Source: Datnioides undecimradiatus (Eukaryota; Chordata; Actinopteri; Lobotiformes; Datnioididae). Taken from it: 64,000 nt of DNA. The notes under the pieces were generated by a model. That model did not search any database. It had not been told where the DNA came from and saw nothing but the letters and a program-made list of their open reading frames with translations. Where the stretch lies: the NCBI GenBank assembly GCA_008933995.1, contig WARS01004340.1, positions 1-64,000 on the forward strand. The letters are read 5' to 3'. Shown here piece after piece: positions 47,696 through 60,085 of the stretch. The position numbers and the translations under genes are program-made. Each line of letters starts with the position of its first letter. Within the stretch, counting starts at the first letter, position 1.

Positions 47696-50600
47696 TGTGA
47701 ATATGAATTAGCTTGTTTTCCATTTTTAGGAGGCGTGTCTTAGAAGCAGCGTGGGGGCAGGGCTCCATTGGCCATGAGGGTGGTGATGAGGCGTGGGGGA
47801 GCAGTCGCAGGAGCAGGGGGGAGCAGGCTTACCTAACACCCCACTGGAGTCCAGAGGATACTCCAAGATGGAGGCTGGTGCCAGAGCATATGAGTAATCG
47901 TATGGGGCAGCGTAGATCAGACCCGACTCGGGACCCAACCCCGGCATCAGACTCGCTGGGTGAGGTGTGCCATTGGGCAGCACCGTTTGGATCTGACGAA
48001 TGAGAGGCATGATGGTGGGGCCTGTGGGAGCAGGAGTACGCAGAGTGGTGGGTGGGGCCACAACAGGGGCGGGTCCTGAGAGGAACCGTGGTGTCTGAGA
48101 GGAGGCCGCAAGAGAGAAAGCGAGGGACGCTAAGGGGAGGGGAAGAAGAGGGAAGAAGGGAGGTGACTGGTCAGACAGTACTCTGACTGGTCTGTTACTG
48201 GTCTGTGATTGGTCTGTGATTTGTGATTGGTCTGTTACTGGTCTGTTACTGGTCTGTTACTGGTCTGTTACTGGTCTGTGATTGGTCAGTAATTGATCAG
48301 AGAGACCTGTGATTGGTCTGTGACTGGTTTGTGATTGGTCTGTGACTGGTCTGTGATTGGTCTGTGATTGGTCTGTGATTGGTTAGACAGTACTCTGATT
48401 GGTTTGTGACTGGTGGGTCACTTACATGGTTTGATGCTGGCGTCTCTGTACGTCCCGTTCAGGATAGCTAACTCCATCAACTGCATCTTCTTCAGACTGT
48501 CCTCACCATCAGCCTGAAACACAGATACAACCATCATGTAGTTCTGCCGTACTGCAGCATGTGTGTGTTATACACAGATATATGTGCATACATGCAGCAT
48601 GTGTGTGTTATACACAGATATATGTGCATACATTATGTATTGTTTAATCAAGCCTGCTCTCTGTGGACTCTCACCACGTGCATTTGTATATGACACGTCC
48701 TAATTATGTGCTGCTATTATGCAGCTATTATTTTTTAACTTATCAAACTGTTTCCTCATTTGCTCTAGTATTTATTTATTTCCATATTTATTGTCTGTTG
48801 TTTCAGCAGGTGAGAAGTCCAGATGTCTCCAACACGGTTTCTGAAAACTAAACTAACTAACTGAGTCAGCAGAGTTTAGTCTCAGGTTTAGTGGACAGGA
48901 CACAGAGCCCAACGGAAGCACAATGGACAGGAAACAGGAAGTCTTAAATAACACAGCGCTGTGGTCTGGATTACAACTTCCTGTTACCACAGACCAACAG
49001 GAAGTGTGTCTGTCACCTGTGTCCTTAAACCTGATACCTGCCACAGGTGGAGCTGCTCAGCAAACATTACAGGTATCTTCCTGTAATACACCTGAACCAG
49101 CCTGTAGCTGCTGTCAGACGACAGACACCAGACTGAAAATATGAAAACACACGCAACAAAACACATCAACATACACACAACACACAGCAGCGACACAAAC
49201 ACACAGAAACTGAAAAAACGTGTTGTGTGAAAACAATACGACCAACACCTGAAAACACACCTGTATGTCTTTAAAATACCCGGACCTGAAAAGCTCACCT
49301 GGGCTCCAGAGCTCCAGAGCAGAAGGTGCAAACTCCTCGAACAGTAACAACAGTGATTACCTGTCTGGCCACACCACACCTGAACTCATCACATAACGAG
49401 TTCAGTAATTACTGTTTCCTGCCATCCATCTGAACTAACACACACACAAACAAAAACTCACTCACACATAAACACACACTCACTCACATATAAACACTCA
49501 CACACAGAGAGATGGTGATCAGACTCCCTTCCTGTTTTATTGGCCGACAGCAGAGGATTCCTGGCTCCTCATTGGTCAGAAGAAATCAGGGAGTGAGAGT
49601 GGAGGAAGTGAGGACCAACAGAGTCACTGTGCTTCCTGTCTCGCTGTTTGACGCTGCAGACAGGATTCATGTAATGACATTTTCAGATTCAGACGCTCAG
49701 TGTCTCTGTTTGTGTCGGCTGCAGAGACATCATCAGAGGTCAGAGGTCAGGTGACTCACGGCAGGCACTAGCAGCTTGTTGACTTCCTCCACGGCTCGTT
49801 TAAGTTTGATCTCAGCTCGATTCTGAGCATCTTCCACTGTGACGAGCACATGAAGATCCTCGTTCAGGTGCTCCCAGTTAGGCTTCCCTCGATTCTGCTC
49901 CTCCTGCACACAGGGCCAGGCAGGGAGACAGGCCGGGAGAGAGAGAGACAGGCAGGGAGACAGGACGGGAGAGAGAGAGAGAGACAGGCAGGGAGAGAGA
50001 GAAAGACAGGCCGAGAGAGAGAGAGACAGGCAGTGAGACAAGACGGGAGAGAGAGAGATAGGCAGGGGGGAGAGAGAGACAGGCAGGGAGACAGTTTCAG
50101 AAAACCCCGACTTGTTCTCTGCATTTTTATTTGTTTTATTTTTTATTTTTCATTGTTGCCACCATATTTACTGTTATGCTGCACATTTCTTTAATAAATT
50201 TATTTAAAATAAAGATGAAGAAACTGGGACTTAATCTGCCTAGCAACCTGAGAACCTACAGCAGATTGGACAATCATCACACACGAAGGCGAACTATGAT
50301 AACAAACAAATCATCTGTGTTTCAGCAGGAGGTCAGACGAGAGACAACACACCTGACCAACACTCAGTTTGTGTCTCCTCCCCTCCTCTCCCCTTCTCTC
50401 CTCTCCCCTCCTTCTCTCCACTCCTCTCCTCCTCCCCACTCCTCTTCTCTCCTCTCCTCCTCTCCCCTTCTCTGATCTCATCCTACCCCCTCCGCTCCCC
50501 TTGTCTTTCCTCCTCTCTCTCCTCATCTGGTTTCTGTTGACCTCCTGTTGTTCTTTCTGACTCATGTATCTGTGTTAGCGTAGCAGGTGGCTAACCTTGT

Positions 50601-53600
50601 TAGCATCACACAGAGAAAGATAAACACTTGTGTGTTTTTGCAGCAGTTTGACCTGAAATGTTTGAAATTGAAATATTTTCTTTTTGTGCTGTTCATTTCC
50701 TTTATTTTCATTTCAGAAACTTCACTCAGCTTCACGGCCTCAGGGACCAACAGCTCTAAAACCTTTCAAAGTTCATTTTCCATCTGAAGAACGGACGTTA
50801 GGTGGTTTCACGTTTTGTATTTTTCTGATGATACATGTCAGAGCGTCGATTGGGAATAAGTAAATCATGACACTTCTGTTCCCAATCAGTCTGTGGGAAA
50901 CACTAGCTGTAGTGTGGAGGTTTCTGCTGGGTTCTGATCTGAGGGCCACCTTGGTTTGAAATGATTATAAATGTTTGTTCATCGAGTTTACTGAAAAGTC
51001 AGGACATCCTGATTCGGAGGATGCGGAGAACATACAGCAGCACACACTCAACATGTAGCAGCACAACACAGAGAACATACAGCAGCTGCAGACAACATAC
51101 AGCAGCACACAGACAATATAGACCAGCTTTAGGTAACATACAGCAGGACACAGAGAGCATACAGAAGCTGCAGAGAACATACAGCAGTACACAGACAACA
51201 TATTATATATACATTATATTGTTATGTACTCCTGTGACAAGATGTATCCTCTCTCTCTATCACCCCTCCTGTCTCTCTCTCTGTCTCTCTCTCTCTTTCC
51301 CCCCAACTGGTCAAGGCAGATGGCCGTCCACCTAGAGCCAGGATCTGCCCAAGGTTTCTGCCTGTTAAAAGGAAGTTTTTCCTTGCCACTGTCGCAAGTG
51401 CTTGCTCATGGTCAAACTGTTGGGTGTAATTAATAGTAATGAGTGTGGTCTAGACCCGCTCTGTTTGTAAAGTTCCCTGAGATGACTTTTGTTGTGAATT
51501 GGCGCTATATAAATAAAACTGAACTGAATTGAAATTGAATTCAATACAGCAGCACGACACAGAGAACATACAGCAGCTGCAGAGAACATATAACAGGACA
51601 CAGAGAACATACAGCAGTTGTGGGGAACATACAGCTGCACACAGAAAACACACAGCAGTGCACAGACAACACACAGCAGCTGCAGAGAACATACAGCAGC
51701 ACACAGACAACATACAGCAGCACACAGACAACATACAGTAGCTGCAGGGAACATACAGCAGCACACAGACAATATACAGCAGCACACAGAGAACATACAG
51801 CAGCTGCAGAGAACATACAGCAGCATACACCCAACATACAGCAGCACAACACAGAGAACATACAGCAGCTGCAGACAACATACAGCAGCAGGACACAGAG
51901 AACATACAGCAGCACACAGAGAATATACAGCATCAAATAGATAACATACAGCAGCACACAGAGAACATACAGCATGAAATAGATAACATACAGCACGACA
52001 CAGAGAACATACAGCATGACATAGACAACATACAGCAGCACACAGAGACCATACAGCAGCACACACTCAACATACAGCAGCACAACACAGAGAACATACT
52101 GCAGCTACAGGGAACATACAACAGCACACAGAGAACATACAGCAGCTGCAGGGAACATACAGCAGCACACAGAGAACATACAGCAGCTACAGAGAACATC
52201 CAGTAGCTGCACAGAACATCCAGCAGCACACAGACAACATACAGCAGCTGCAGAGAACCTATAGATGCTCATGAAACTAGACAAAGTCACCAAACGAGAC
52301 TCAAAATCACCATAAAAATGCTGAAAACGATGTAGCTGCATCATGACTGTGGTGCACTATGGCAGTGTGTGTGTGTGTGTGTGTGTGTGTATTTTACCTT
52401 CTTCCTGTCTCTCATGGAGCCCCTCCCTCTCACCATGATCTTACATCCTGTCTCCGCCTCCAGCTGCTTCGCTGTCAAACCGCGAGGACCCAGAATCCTC
52501 CCAACAAAGTTAAACTGACCAACACACACATAGAAATCACACTTAACTGACCAATCTGTGTCAGTTGCTTCAGCCATGTGTTTCCATGGCGACACGTCGG
52601 CGTGATGTCTACATCACCTGTGTTACAGCTACAGGTGCTCTGATGTCAAAGACATGTCACTGATCTGTTCTAATCGATATGATCCTACAGCAGAGCCTGA
52701 AGCTCTACAGACCTGTTGGGTTATAGGAGATGACAGTGATCCTACTTCTTGTCCTGAGTTATGTTTGTTTGTTTATTCCTTATTTATGTATTAATATTTA
52801 TTCATTTATTCTTTCTTAGCTCTGTTTGATGACACCATTCTGCAGCTAAAAGACTAAAACAGTCAAACACCATCAGAAAACAACTGAACACACATGAATT
52901 TAACAAACACACACACACGACAACGGCCATATTATCAAATTAATCATGATCAGGTTTATAATGATCATATTATTAATAATCAGATTTTTAATGATCAGAT
53001 TAATAATGATCAGATTATTAACGATCAGATCATTAACTGACACATTCACACAATTGTTGCTCTTCCTGCATTTAGCAGCTGTGATGCTTTCAGTCTCGAT
53101 GATATGTTGAACTTCTACATACTTCTGATATCAGTTTGCTGTTTGTCTGTTAAATGTGCCACTCTATGTCTGTGATTGGTCCTCTGCAGCAAAGCCTGCC
53201 GCTTTCATCTGGGCATGCTCACATTAAGTTTGGACCACCTGGTGACTCACACCTGTGACACACTCACATCGGGATGCTCCTTCGTTGGGACATAAAGTTT
53301 CTCCTGCAGCTGAACAATTGGACCAACGGCGTCCGGCAGCTCGCCACTCCTCTCCGAGCCATTCAGAGTGTCCACATACATGTCCTTCCTAACACGGCTG
53401 ATTTCTGCAACACACATACAACATGTTAGCGCACACAACATGTCAACACACACATTTTAACGCACAACATGTTAGCACACACAACATGCTGACTCATGAC
53501 TGGACTCCTCGTCCTGTCCTGGTGTGTTTGTTTGGGGGTTTGGGGTTTCTTTGGGTGGGGTGAGTGCTCAGGTGACCACAGGAGACCAGAGTCTGAGCTC

Positions 53601-54751
53601 CACCTGGATCAGAGGTGAAGCACCAAGCTTCTCCACAGTTACACTGAAGACAGCAGCAGTTTGGCTGTGCGCGGGATGAAGCTCCATGAAGCCACCAGAC
53701 TGTGTGGAGAGAAGCTGCAGCTCGCACCCAGAGGTGCTCAGGTGGCCTCCAGAGGATCTTGAGACTGTCCCTGCTGTGGCAGTGAGAGCCTGCAGCAGGG
53801 TGGAGTGTTGTTCCAGTGGAGACCAGCTTAGCTGGACCAGCTGCTTCGGGTACCACCACCGCTAACTGCAGCTCAAATATGGCTGCATCTGCTCAGACTC
53901 ACCCTGAGGGCTGACAGAGTCTGGGTCTCAGAACCAGAATCAAACCTATCTGCACTGAATATTAGCAAGTACTGCAGTACTACTCTCACCTGTACTGCAG
54001 TAATAGCTCACCAGGACTGTCAGTACATCAATTCAAGAGTTCATTACTTCATGCAGGTCAAGCAGTTTTGGGTTTGAAGCCTTGCTCAAGGACACCTGGG
54101 CACTTTACAGCAGGTGAACTGGCCCCTGGGTCAGATTGTCTGTGGTGGAGCCAGGCCTAGTGGAACAAAGGCCCAACAGGAAGTAATGTTGTGACTTCCC
54201 TATAACTCCCTGGGTCCAACACGTTGGACATCACCTCTCTGTTGAGAAGCTCTTGGACCAAACTGACTTCCAGTAGGAGGAGCAGGAGACCACCTTGGAT
54301 GGATGACGGACAGATGACGGACATTCTATCAATGGATGGTTTGATTGATCTCTGTTTTCCAGGTTAATCTGGTACCAAGCAGGTATGATGCTGATGTAGA
54401 GCTGAGACAGGGCCTAAAGGAATTATGAGTAAACTGATTTTGCTTATTCCCAGTTACCAAACACACACACACACACTTCTGCTTCTGCTACTGAAATAAT
54501 TAATTAGACAAATTAAGACATTAATAGCTGCACTTAGTGTTCAGACAGACATCTGTTCAGACAGACAGGCAGACAGCTGTTCAGACAGACACACGGGTAG
54601 GCGTCTCACCCTCGTCCAGCAGTCTCTCCAAGTGCTGGAAGATCCCGCAGAAGTTCGGCAGACTGCTCATCAGCTTCTTGTCATTCATGAGCTGCATCAG
54701 ATAATCCGGACCGGGTCTCGGCTTCTCCTTCCCGTCCATGTCTCCAACCAT
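47357..54751 (-). CDS. qki: Quaking, STAR-family KH-domain RNA-binding protein
   Basis: QKI binds ACUAAY-type RNA motifs and controls splicing, mRNA stability and translation, notably in muscle and glia. Coding exons on the minus strand are 54610-54751, 53268-53404, 52398-52514, 49760-49903, 48426-48513 and 47833-48129, plus a candidate last exon at 47357-47388. Phases agree throughout. The QUA1 dimerisation part is in exon 1 ([20 protein letters not shown]), and exon 2 has [10 protein letters not shown] and [18 protein letters not shown]. The KH core has [20 protein letters not shown] and [14 protein letters not shown], and QUA2 has [14 protein letters not shown]. The tail has RQIQTV and Tyr/Ala/Pro-rich blocks. 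Total is 318 aa if the last exon is right; human QKI-6 is 319 aa. Teleosts have several qki paralogues and I cannot assign which. Reading through the exon 6 donor gives an alternative 35-residue tail stopping at 47726. Introns are full of tandem repeats. Confidence 0.93.
47640..47697. repeat. (GT)n microsatellite
   Basis: Interrupted GT repeat in the last qki intron. Confidence 0.85.
48175..48415. repeat. About 11-bp tandem repeat in qki intron 5
   Basis: Some 20 units alternate between TCTGTGATTGG and TCTGTTACTGG, filling most of the intron between coding exons 5 and 6. Confidence 0.85.
49920..50095. repeat. GA-rich tandem repeat adjoining a qki exon
   Basis: GAGAGACAGGCAGGGAGACA-type units begin about 17 nt upstream of the exon 4 acceptor. 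On the transcribed strand this is a long CT-rich tract leading into the acceptor. Confidence 0.8.
50375..50530. repeat. CT-rich low-complexity tract
   Basis: TCTCCTCTCCCCTCC-type sequence in qki intron 3; no coding content. Confidence 0.8.
51020..52260. repeat. Minisatellite in qki intron 3, split by IR-A
   Basis: Units of 18-21 bp built on ACATACAGCAGCACACAGAG or ACATACAGCAGCTGCAGAGA run from 51020 to about 51200 and again from 51540 to 52260. The reverse strand stays open for up to 233 codons with Cys/Val/Leu-rich translations that merely reflect the repeat. Confidence 0.9.
51200..51545 (-). mobile_element. Interspersed repeat IR-A, copy 4, inside a minisatellite
   Basis: The reverse complement of IR-A (from about TTTCCCCCCAACTGGTCAAG to GCGCTATATAAATAAAACTG) interrupts the repeat array. 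The CT-rich part at 51240-51300 matches the GAGAGAGAAG tract in IR-A copy 2, so it belongs to the element. Confidence 0.75.
52363..52391. repeat. (GT)n microsatellite next to qki exon 3
   Basis: Fourteen GT units begin only 7 nt from the exon 3 donor, on the intron side. Confidence 0.85.
52935..53045. repeat. GATCAGATTATTAAT-type tandem repeat
   Basis: Six or seven 15-bp units, AT-rich with repeated TGATCA palindromes, in qki intron 2. Confidence 0.8.
53405..54609. other. qki intron 1
   Basis: A 121-codon minus-strand frame at 53494-53859 lies here, but it has no family match and no splice support. I see no gene or clear mobile element in the intron. Confidence 0.4.
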
Positions 54752-55200
54752 GGTCCAGCTAGGTGTCTTCAGAGAAACTCACACGGTGTGTAAGCAGAGC
54801 ATGAAGATAAGTCCAGACCCAGACCCAGACCCAGATCTCGTCCCAGACTCGGTCCCAGAGATGCTTTCTGTCTCCTCTTGAACAGTTTTTAATCTCACAA
54901 GTTAAAAAACAATCAAACAGCGACTCCGTGAACTCTCCGCCGGTGCACTGATCCGGATGAGATAAGAACCGGTGTAAATCCGGAGTGACTCTGGGTTTCA
55001 GCTTCCAGCAGCTCCCGCTCTGCTCTCGGGTCTCTCCACCGGACCTCCCCGGCATTCAGCAGCTGCCTGTTGGCAAACAGGGGTTCCGTCCCTCTGCTCT
55101 GTGCGGTCCTCCGCACACACTCTCAAAGTCGGACGGAGCACCGGAGGACGGTCAAGTCCAACAATGGGAAGCGACCACTTCCGACCTGTGTCGTCAGAAT
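54752..55200 (-). promoter_or_regulatory. qki 5' UTR and promoter region
   Basis: GC-richer, non-repetitive sequence directly upstream of the qki start codon, with several CpGs around 54940-55190. No individual promoter element can be assigned. Confidence 0.45.
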
Positions 55201-55336
55201 AAAAGTATTTTAGTAACAGTCACATAAAACACATATTTCTTTGGTGAGAACTGAGGTTCCCGTTTCTCTCGAGCGAACGCTTTTATTTTGAAGTTCAACA
55301 TCAACATCCTGCCCCGCTTTTACTGACATGACAAAC

Positions 55337-55340
<4 letters not shown>

Positions 55341-55371
<31 letters not shown>
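55341..55371. repeat. (CA)n microsatellite
   Basis: About 15 CA units, roughly 590 bp upstream of the qki start codon. Confidence 0.85.
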
Positions 55372-55373
<2 letters not shown>

Positions 55374-56224
55374 CTCCACCTGTACCTGCTACACTCCCTA
55401 GCTGGTCTCTGATTGGCTGAGCACTGGGACACACACCATACCTGCCTATGACATTAATTAACTGATCGTCCAATCAGAGAGCCAGGCAATCAGCTGTTTT
55501 GGGCCTCCATGATGACCAGTGAATCAGTTATTAGTTTCTGATCAGATCTGAGGTCTGCAGAGTTCATCAGTTCCTTTTGACCCAAACATGTTTTACCTCC
55601 AAACCTGCTGTTTGTTGTGTATTGATTTGTTGTTATTGATGTTTTGACACGATCAGCGGCCGTGGGAACAGAGAGGAGAGACACGGACAGTCTGTCAGTG
55701 TCTCACGCTCATTCCCAGGCGTCAGAGTGAATAAAGCTTCTTAGTCTGAATCTGTCGCCTCAAACACTTTAATTGGTTTAATGGTTTTGATTCTTTTTCA
55801 TATGGAAACGAGTTACTCTCCCCCCGCTGCCCGTCCTGGGAGCCATGGAGGAGAAGAAAGGCCATGAAAGGAAATGAAAAGGAGAGGAAAGAGAGAGGGT
55901 GAGGAGGGTGAGGAGGGTGAGGAAAGGAAGAATAAAACAACAACACTTGTTCTTCTTCTGGTGTTTTTGTCGTCAGTTTGGCTGAAAACTGGTCTCTCTG
56001 GGCAGAAACAGATCAGACTGAGGAATGTTTAAACCAGGAGTCTGTGCTTTGCCCTGTGTTTCTTCTCTCAGGAAACGCAGACCCTCCCACCCTCTGATTG
56101 GCGGAAGTTGTACCTGCAGACTCTCCTGCCCTCCCTGCTGGGGTGTAACGCCCCGGGCTGAGCACTGTCCTCCCTCCTCTGTGTTTGATACTGGATTACA
56201 GCATCCTGTCAGACAGGCTGTGTC

Positions 56225-56420
56225 ACAGCTGGGTCACGAGGAGAGATGGACCCAAATGTAGACATTGGCAAAGAGCAAAGATGTTCAAAACAGTTTATTT
56301 CATGGGTTTGGCTTACAGAGGGTCAAGGCAGGCAGGGACAAAATCCAGGTAATCAGTCCAAACAAAACAAGGCAACAAAATCCAAAAAAACAGAAATCCA
56401 AAAACCATGATCTTTGGTAC
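56225..56420. mobile_element. Fragment of a dispersed repeat
   Basis: Shares AGGGTCAAGGCAGGCAGGG and following AAAATCCA words with the insertion at 38.4-38.9 kb. The start CACAGCTGGGTCACGAGGAG looks like the beginning of an element. Family not identified. Confidence 0.45.
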
Positions 56421-56624
56421 GGTGTCCCACAGGAGTCAGTTTAGGGCTGATTCTGCCACCATTGTTGTTCTGCTGTTGAACCAATTAATACAGGATGTGA
56501 ACCAGCAAACCCTTGCCTGACCTCACCTGCAGTCACCTGACAGCATCATGTTTTGTTGCAGTGTTGACTCAAACAATTGCTTAATTCTGACAAACAGAAC
56601 AAAATGTGTGTTGTTAAACTCTCT

Positions 56625-56683
56625 GTCACACACACACAGACACACACACATACACACACAGACACCAACAGGTCACTGTGTGT

Positions 56684-56740
<57 letters not shown>
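56625..56740. repeat. (CA)n followed by (GT)n
   Basis: A CA-rich tract at 56628-56665 is followed by a long (GT)n at 56676-56738. The two can fold back on each other as a hairpin on one strand. Confidence 0.85.
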
Positions 56741-56742
<2 letters not shown>

Positions 56743-56957
56743 ATAGGGTGATTCGTTGTGTTGTACCAAAAACATTTTCTCTTCCAGGGAAACTTCAGGT
56801 CGTTGACCTGGTTGCCGTGATGACTCCGACAGTCTGATTGACATGTCCTCTTCTCTGCAACACAAATGACGGTCATTTACTGTTCAAGGCGTGAATGTTC
56901 AATCACCTCGTTTATAACATGTTGGTTTTCTTTGATAAACTGAACACGTTTGAAAAC

Positions 56958-57070
56958 TGTCTGTCTGTCTGTCTGTGTCTGTGTCTGTCAGCCTGTCTGT
57001 GTCTGTGTCTGTCTGCCTGTCTGTGTCTGTGTCTGTCTGCCTGTCTGTGTGTCCGTGTGTCCGTGTGTCA
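56958..57070. repeat. TGTCTGTC-type tandem repeat
   Basis: Repeats of CTGTCTGTGTCTGTGTCTGT with a period of about 30 bp. Confidence 0.8.
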
Positions 57071-57185
57071 CATGAGTTACTGAACAGTGATGTTGTTTGT
57101 TCCCACCAATCAGAGCACAGAGTGGGCTGAGAGATCTGGAGATTTCAGTAATTCCAGAGAGTCTTCTAAAGACACACTGACACAC

Positions 57186-57365
57186 AGTTATAGTACTCTG
57201 TAGTACTCTGTAGTACTCAGTAGTAGCCTGCAGTACACTACGGCACTCTGTAGTACTCTGTAGTACTTGGCAGTACTTTGTAGTACTCAGTAGTAGCCTG
57301 CAGTACTCTACGGCACTCTGTAGTACTCTGTAGTACTCTGTAGTACTCGGCAGTACTCAGCAGTG
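57186..57365. repeat. 10-bp minisatellite (TAGTACTCTG)
   Basis: About 17 units of TAGTACTCTG and variants. Each unit contains the GTAC palindrome. Confidence 0.85.
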
Positions 57366-58175
57366 TTTCCTGAACATTTTAACAATTTATTAACTGTTAC
57401 TTTATTACAACCACAAAAACAATATAAACATCGACAACAAGTGTCTGACATAGTGATGTGACACAGTGTTGTGACACAGTGTTGCAGAGGGTGTCACGTT
57501 AACACAGCAGGTGTCCAGGTTCATGCAGATTTTGGTGCTGTTGGGGGTCTGTCTGTCTTTGTGCAGGGTCAGTCTACAGACCATCATAGCTGAGCATTGG
57601 CTTTAAGGCCCACCTGGGAATCAGTCCCTGCACGGGGGCTAGAGCTGCCGCTGCCATACAGTGTTTGCTGCGTCTGTCCTGATATGAAGGCGAGTCATGA
57701 ATTCAGCCGACGCTGGGATGGCACCAGCACGCTAAATGCGAGTAAGACCCAAAGGCATCATCAATCAAGACAACACTAACTTCACCAGAAGACAATGCTG
57801 TGTTTGTAGTGTTTAATGAGTCAGATGTTTGGCAAAACAAACTCTGATAAACCACATGAATATAAACCGACGTCACGTTGCTTCAGTTTAATAAACCACC
57901 GGCCGCAACAGGAAGTCACCAGATGACCAGGTGTCATTCTGTTTATTACACCGCCTCTCATCATTAAGGCAGCAGTGTTTCCTCAGCTTTATACTATATG
58001 AGTGGTGTGATTCAGTGTTGATGCTGTAACATCTGTCCAGAGACAACAGAGGACAGCCACTCGTGAACTCGTCTACAGTGACAAACACAGAAACAATATA
58101 TTATATACACACAAACAGCAGCTCAACCTCCACTGTCTCCTTTCACACATTTAACCTGTCAGATAACTGCTGAAT

Positions 58176-58216
<41 letters not shown>
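58176..58216. repeat. (GT)n microsatellite
   Basis: About 19 GT units in the qki-BEN gene interval. Confidence 0.85.
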
Positions 58217-58217
<1 letters not shown>

Positions 58218-59739
58218 AGATCAGCTGACTATGTGTTGGATCATTGTTTTCCATCAGACAAAAGAACAAAAGGAACAAATGTCCAAGTGTCTGCTGTGAG
58301 TGAAACCCCAGAACAATCAATACGATCAGTCATCCTGGTTTTATAAGATGTCAACACATGTGAGACGGAGGCACACAGCATCACTGCCTCAGTGTTAATA
58401 ACATAATTAACTAAACATAAACATGATCATATTTGTATATTTTCTTTATGCTCTGACCTCCTGGACTCCTGCAGAGAAGGTGTTATGGGTAACTACACTG
58501 ATTCCTCCAGCAGCTGAGTAACATGCAAGCCAATTGGTTGGTCAGTCTCTTATCACAAGGTAGGTTGAATCTGTTTATGTTTACAGTATTTAATAAATAC
58601 AACATTCTGTTGATTATATCGATGGACCAGTCAGAACCACCTTCACAGCAACAGAGAAACATCTTTATTTCCTGCTTGTGTACCTGTATCAGGTGTTCTA
58701 TGAGTGTGGCAGCTGAAAATACTTGATTTCAGTGAGATTTACATGCAGGGCTCAGTGTTTGAGTATGCAGTATCTGTATTTTCACGAGTTCTTCTTGAAT
58801 GTGATGGATGGATGATGTCCTGGGAGAGGTCCCAGCTGGTCCTGGACCAGGATTTGGACTAATGAACCAACCGAGATTCAACAAATCAACCTGCTACACA
58901 AACAACAGATGAAGAACCTTTTACTTTGAAGGAGGTTTAATTAAAGGAATAGTTCACTCAAAATGAGCGTAGTGTCATTGAAGAGGAGCCGCTGCTTCTC
59001 CTGCTCCTCCTTTCCTCCACTTCTGTCTGTCTCTCCTGCCCCTCTCTCTTCCCTTCCACAGTTTCTCCTTCAGTCTTTGAGGAGATCTGGATCTTTTCTG
59101 GGACATTTGGGTTGAGTCCAGCCCTCAATGTTGTCTGAAAGGAGAGGTCTGACCCCTCCTCCCTCTGCACCCCCTCCTCTGCTTCCCTCCTCCCTCCTCC
59201 CTCCTCCTCCCTCTGCCTGGTGTCTTTGTCTCTGTCCTTGGCAGTCTCAGCAAGCCCTCAGAGCGCTTTCAGGAAGAAAGAATAGCAGATTGTCTTCACC
59301 AGGGAGGACGCCTTGTTTCAGGAAGTCCAAGCCAGGAGGACAGGGAAGAGAAGGGAGGAGGGGGGCCGCAGTGAGAGGGAGGTGAAGCAAAACGTCAAGG
59401 CGAATGTCTTTGTGTTGGGTGTTTTCCGCCGGCTGACAAGTGATTCATATTCAAATGGAGCTTTTGAATGGACAGTTCACACACACACAGAAAGTGATGA
59501 CATCCCTGGAGGAGGTGTGAGGCTGTGACTGGAAGAAGGGAGGAGGTAGTGGATTAGAGGAGGTGGTAAGGAAGGAGAGAGGAGAGAAAACTCCAACATA
59601 ACTTTTTTAATAAATGATGGTGTAATTTACATGTGATGTCACAACACGCTGTAACACACAAAAATACAAAATGAACATGAAAACTGTCCTGACCCTGATG
59701 AAAAATCACACAAACATCAACACATTTACACCATTTTGC

Positions 59740-59895
59740 AGTGGTGTTGCATTTCTATGAGGTTGCTTTGCGCCTCTCTGTAGTGGTTTTGTGTCTCTTT
59801 GAGGTTTTTTTCATCTCTTTGCAGTGGTTTTGAGTCTGTTTGCAGTGGTTTTGTGTCTTTGTGAGGTTGTTTTGCATCTCATTGAAGTTGTTTTG
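59740..59895. repeat. About 30-bp tandem repeat
   Basis: Units like TTGCAGTGGTTTTGTGTCTC and TTGAGGTTGTTTTGCATCTC alternate for about 150 bp, just past the 3' end of the BEN-domain gene. Confidence 0.8.
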
Positions 59896-60085
59896 TAGTA
59901 TTTACTGATCTGTAGCAGAGCTCATGGCTCTCCAATAACTCACAATGGCAATACAGCTGCAGACTGAGACTGAACAGAGATTAAACCCGTCAGTCTTTCC
60001 AAAATCCGCTCACTGGTCGAGCAGCTCCAGACTGCTAAGCTCTGAGTGGACGATGGGACAGCAGTACGAGCTGTCTACCTGTCCA

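Larger units (their letters stand above)
55200..59940. other. Interval between qki and the BEN-domain gene
   Basis: No exon recognised. In human, PACRG lies between QKI and PRKN; none of its conserved segments was seen here. The stretch holds microsatellites, a repeat fragment at 56225-56420 and low-complexity GA/CT tracts near 55850-55925 and 58980-59220. Confidence 0.5.

Noticed and set aside
51365-52230. Minus-strand ORFs up to 233 codons, rich in Cys, Val and Leu, in the qki intron
   Set aside because: They are translations of the ACATACAGCAG minisatellite and run through IR-A; all frames show the same repeated pattern.
53494-53859. 121-codon minus-strand ORF in qki intron 1
   Set aside because: Same strand as the gene but no match, and it has no suitable splice sites around it.
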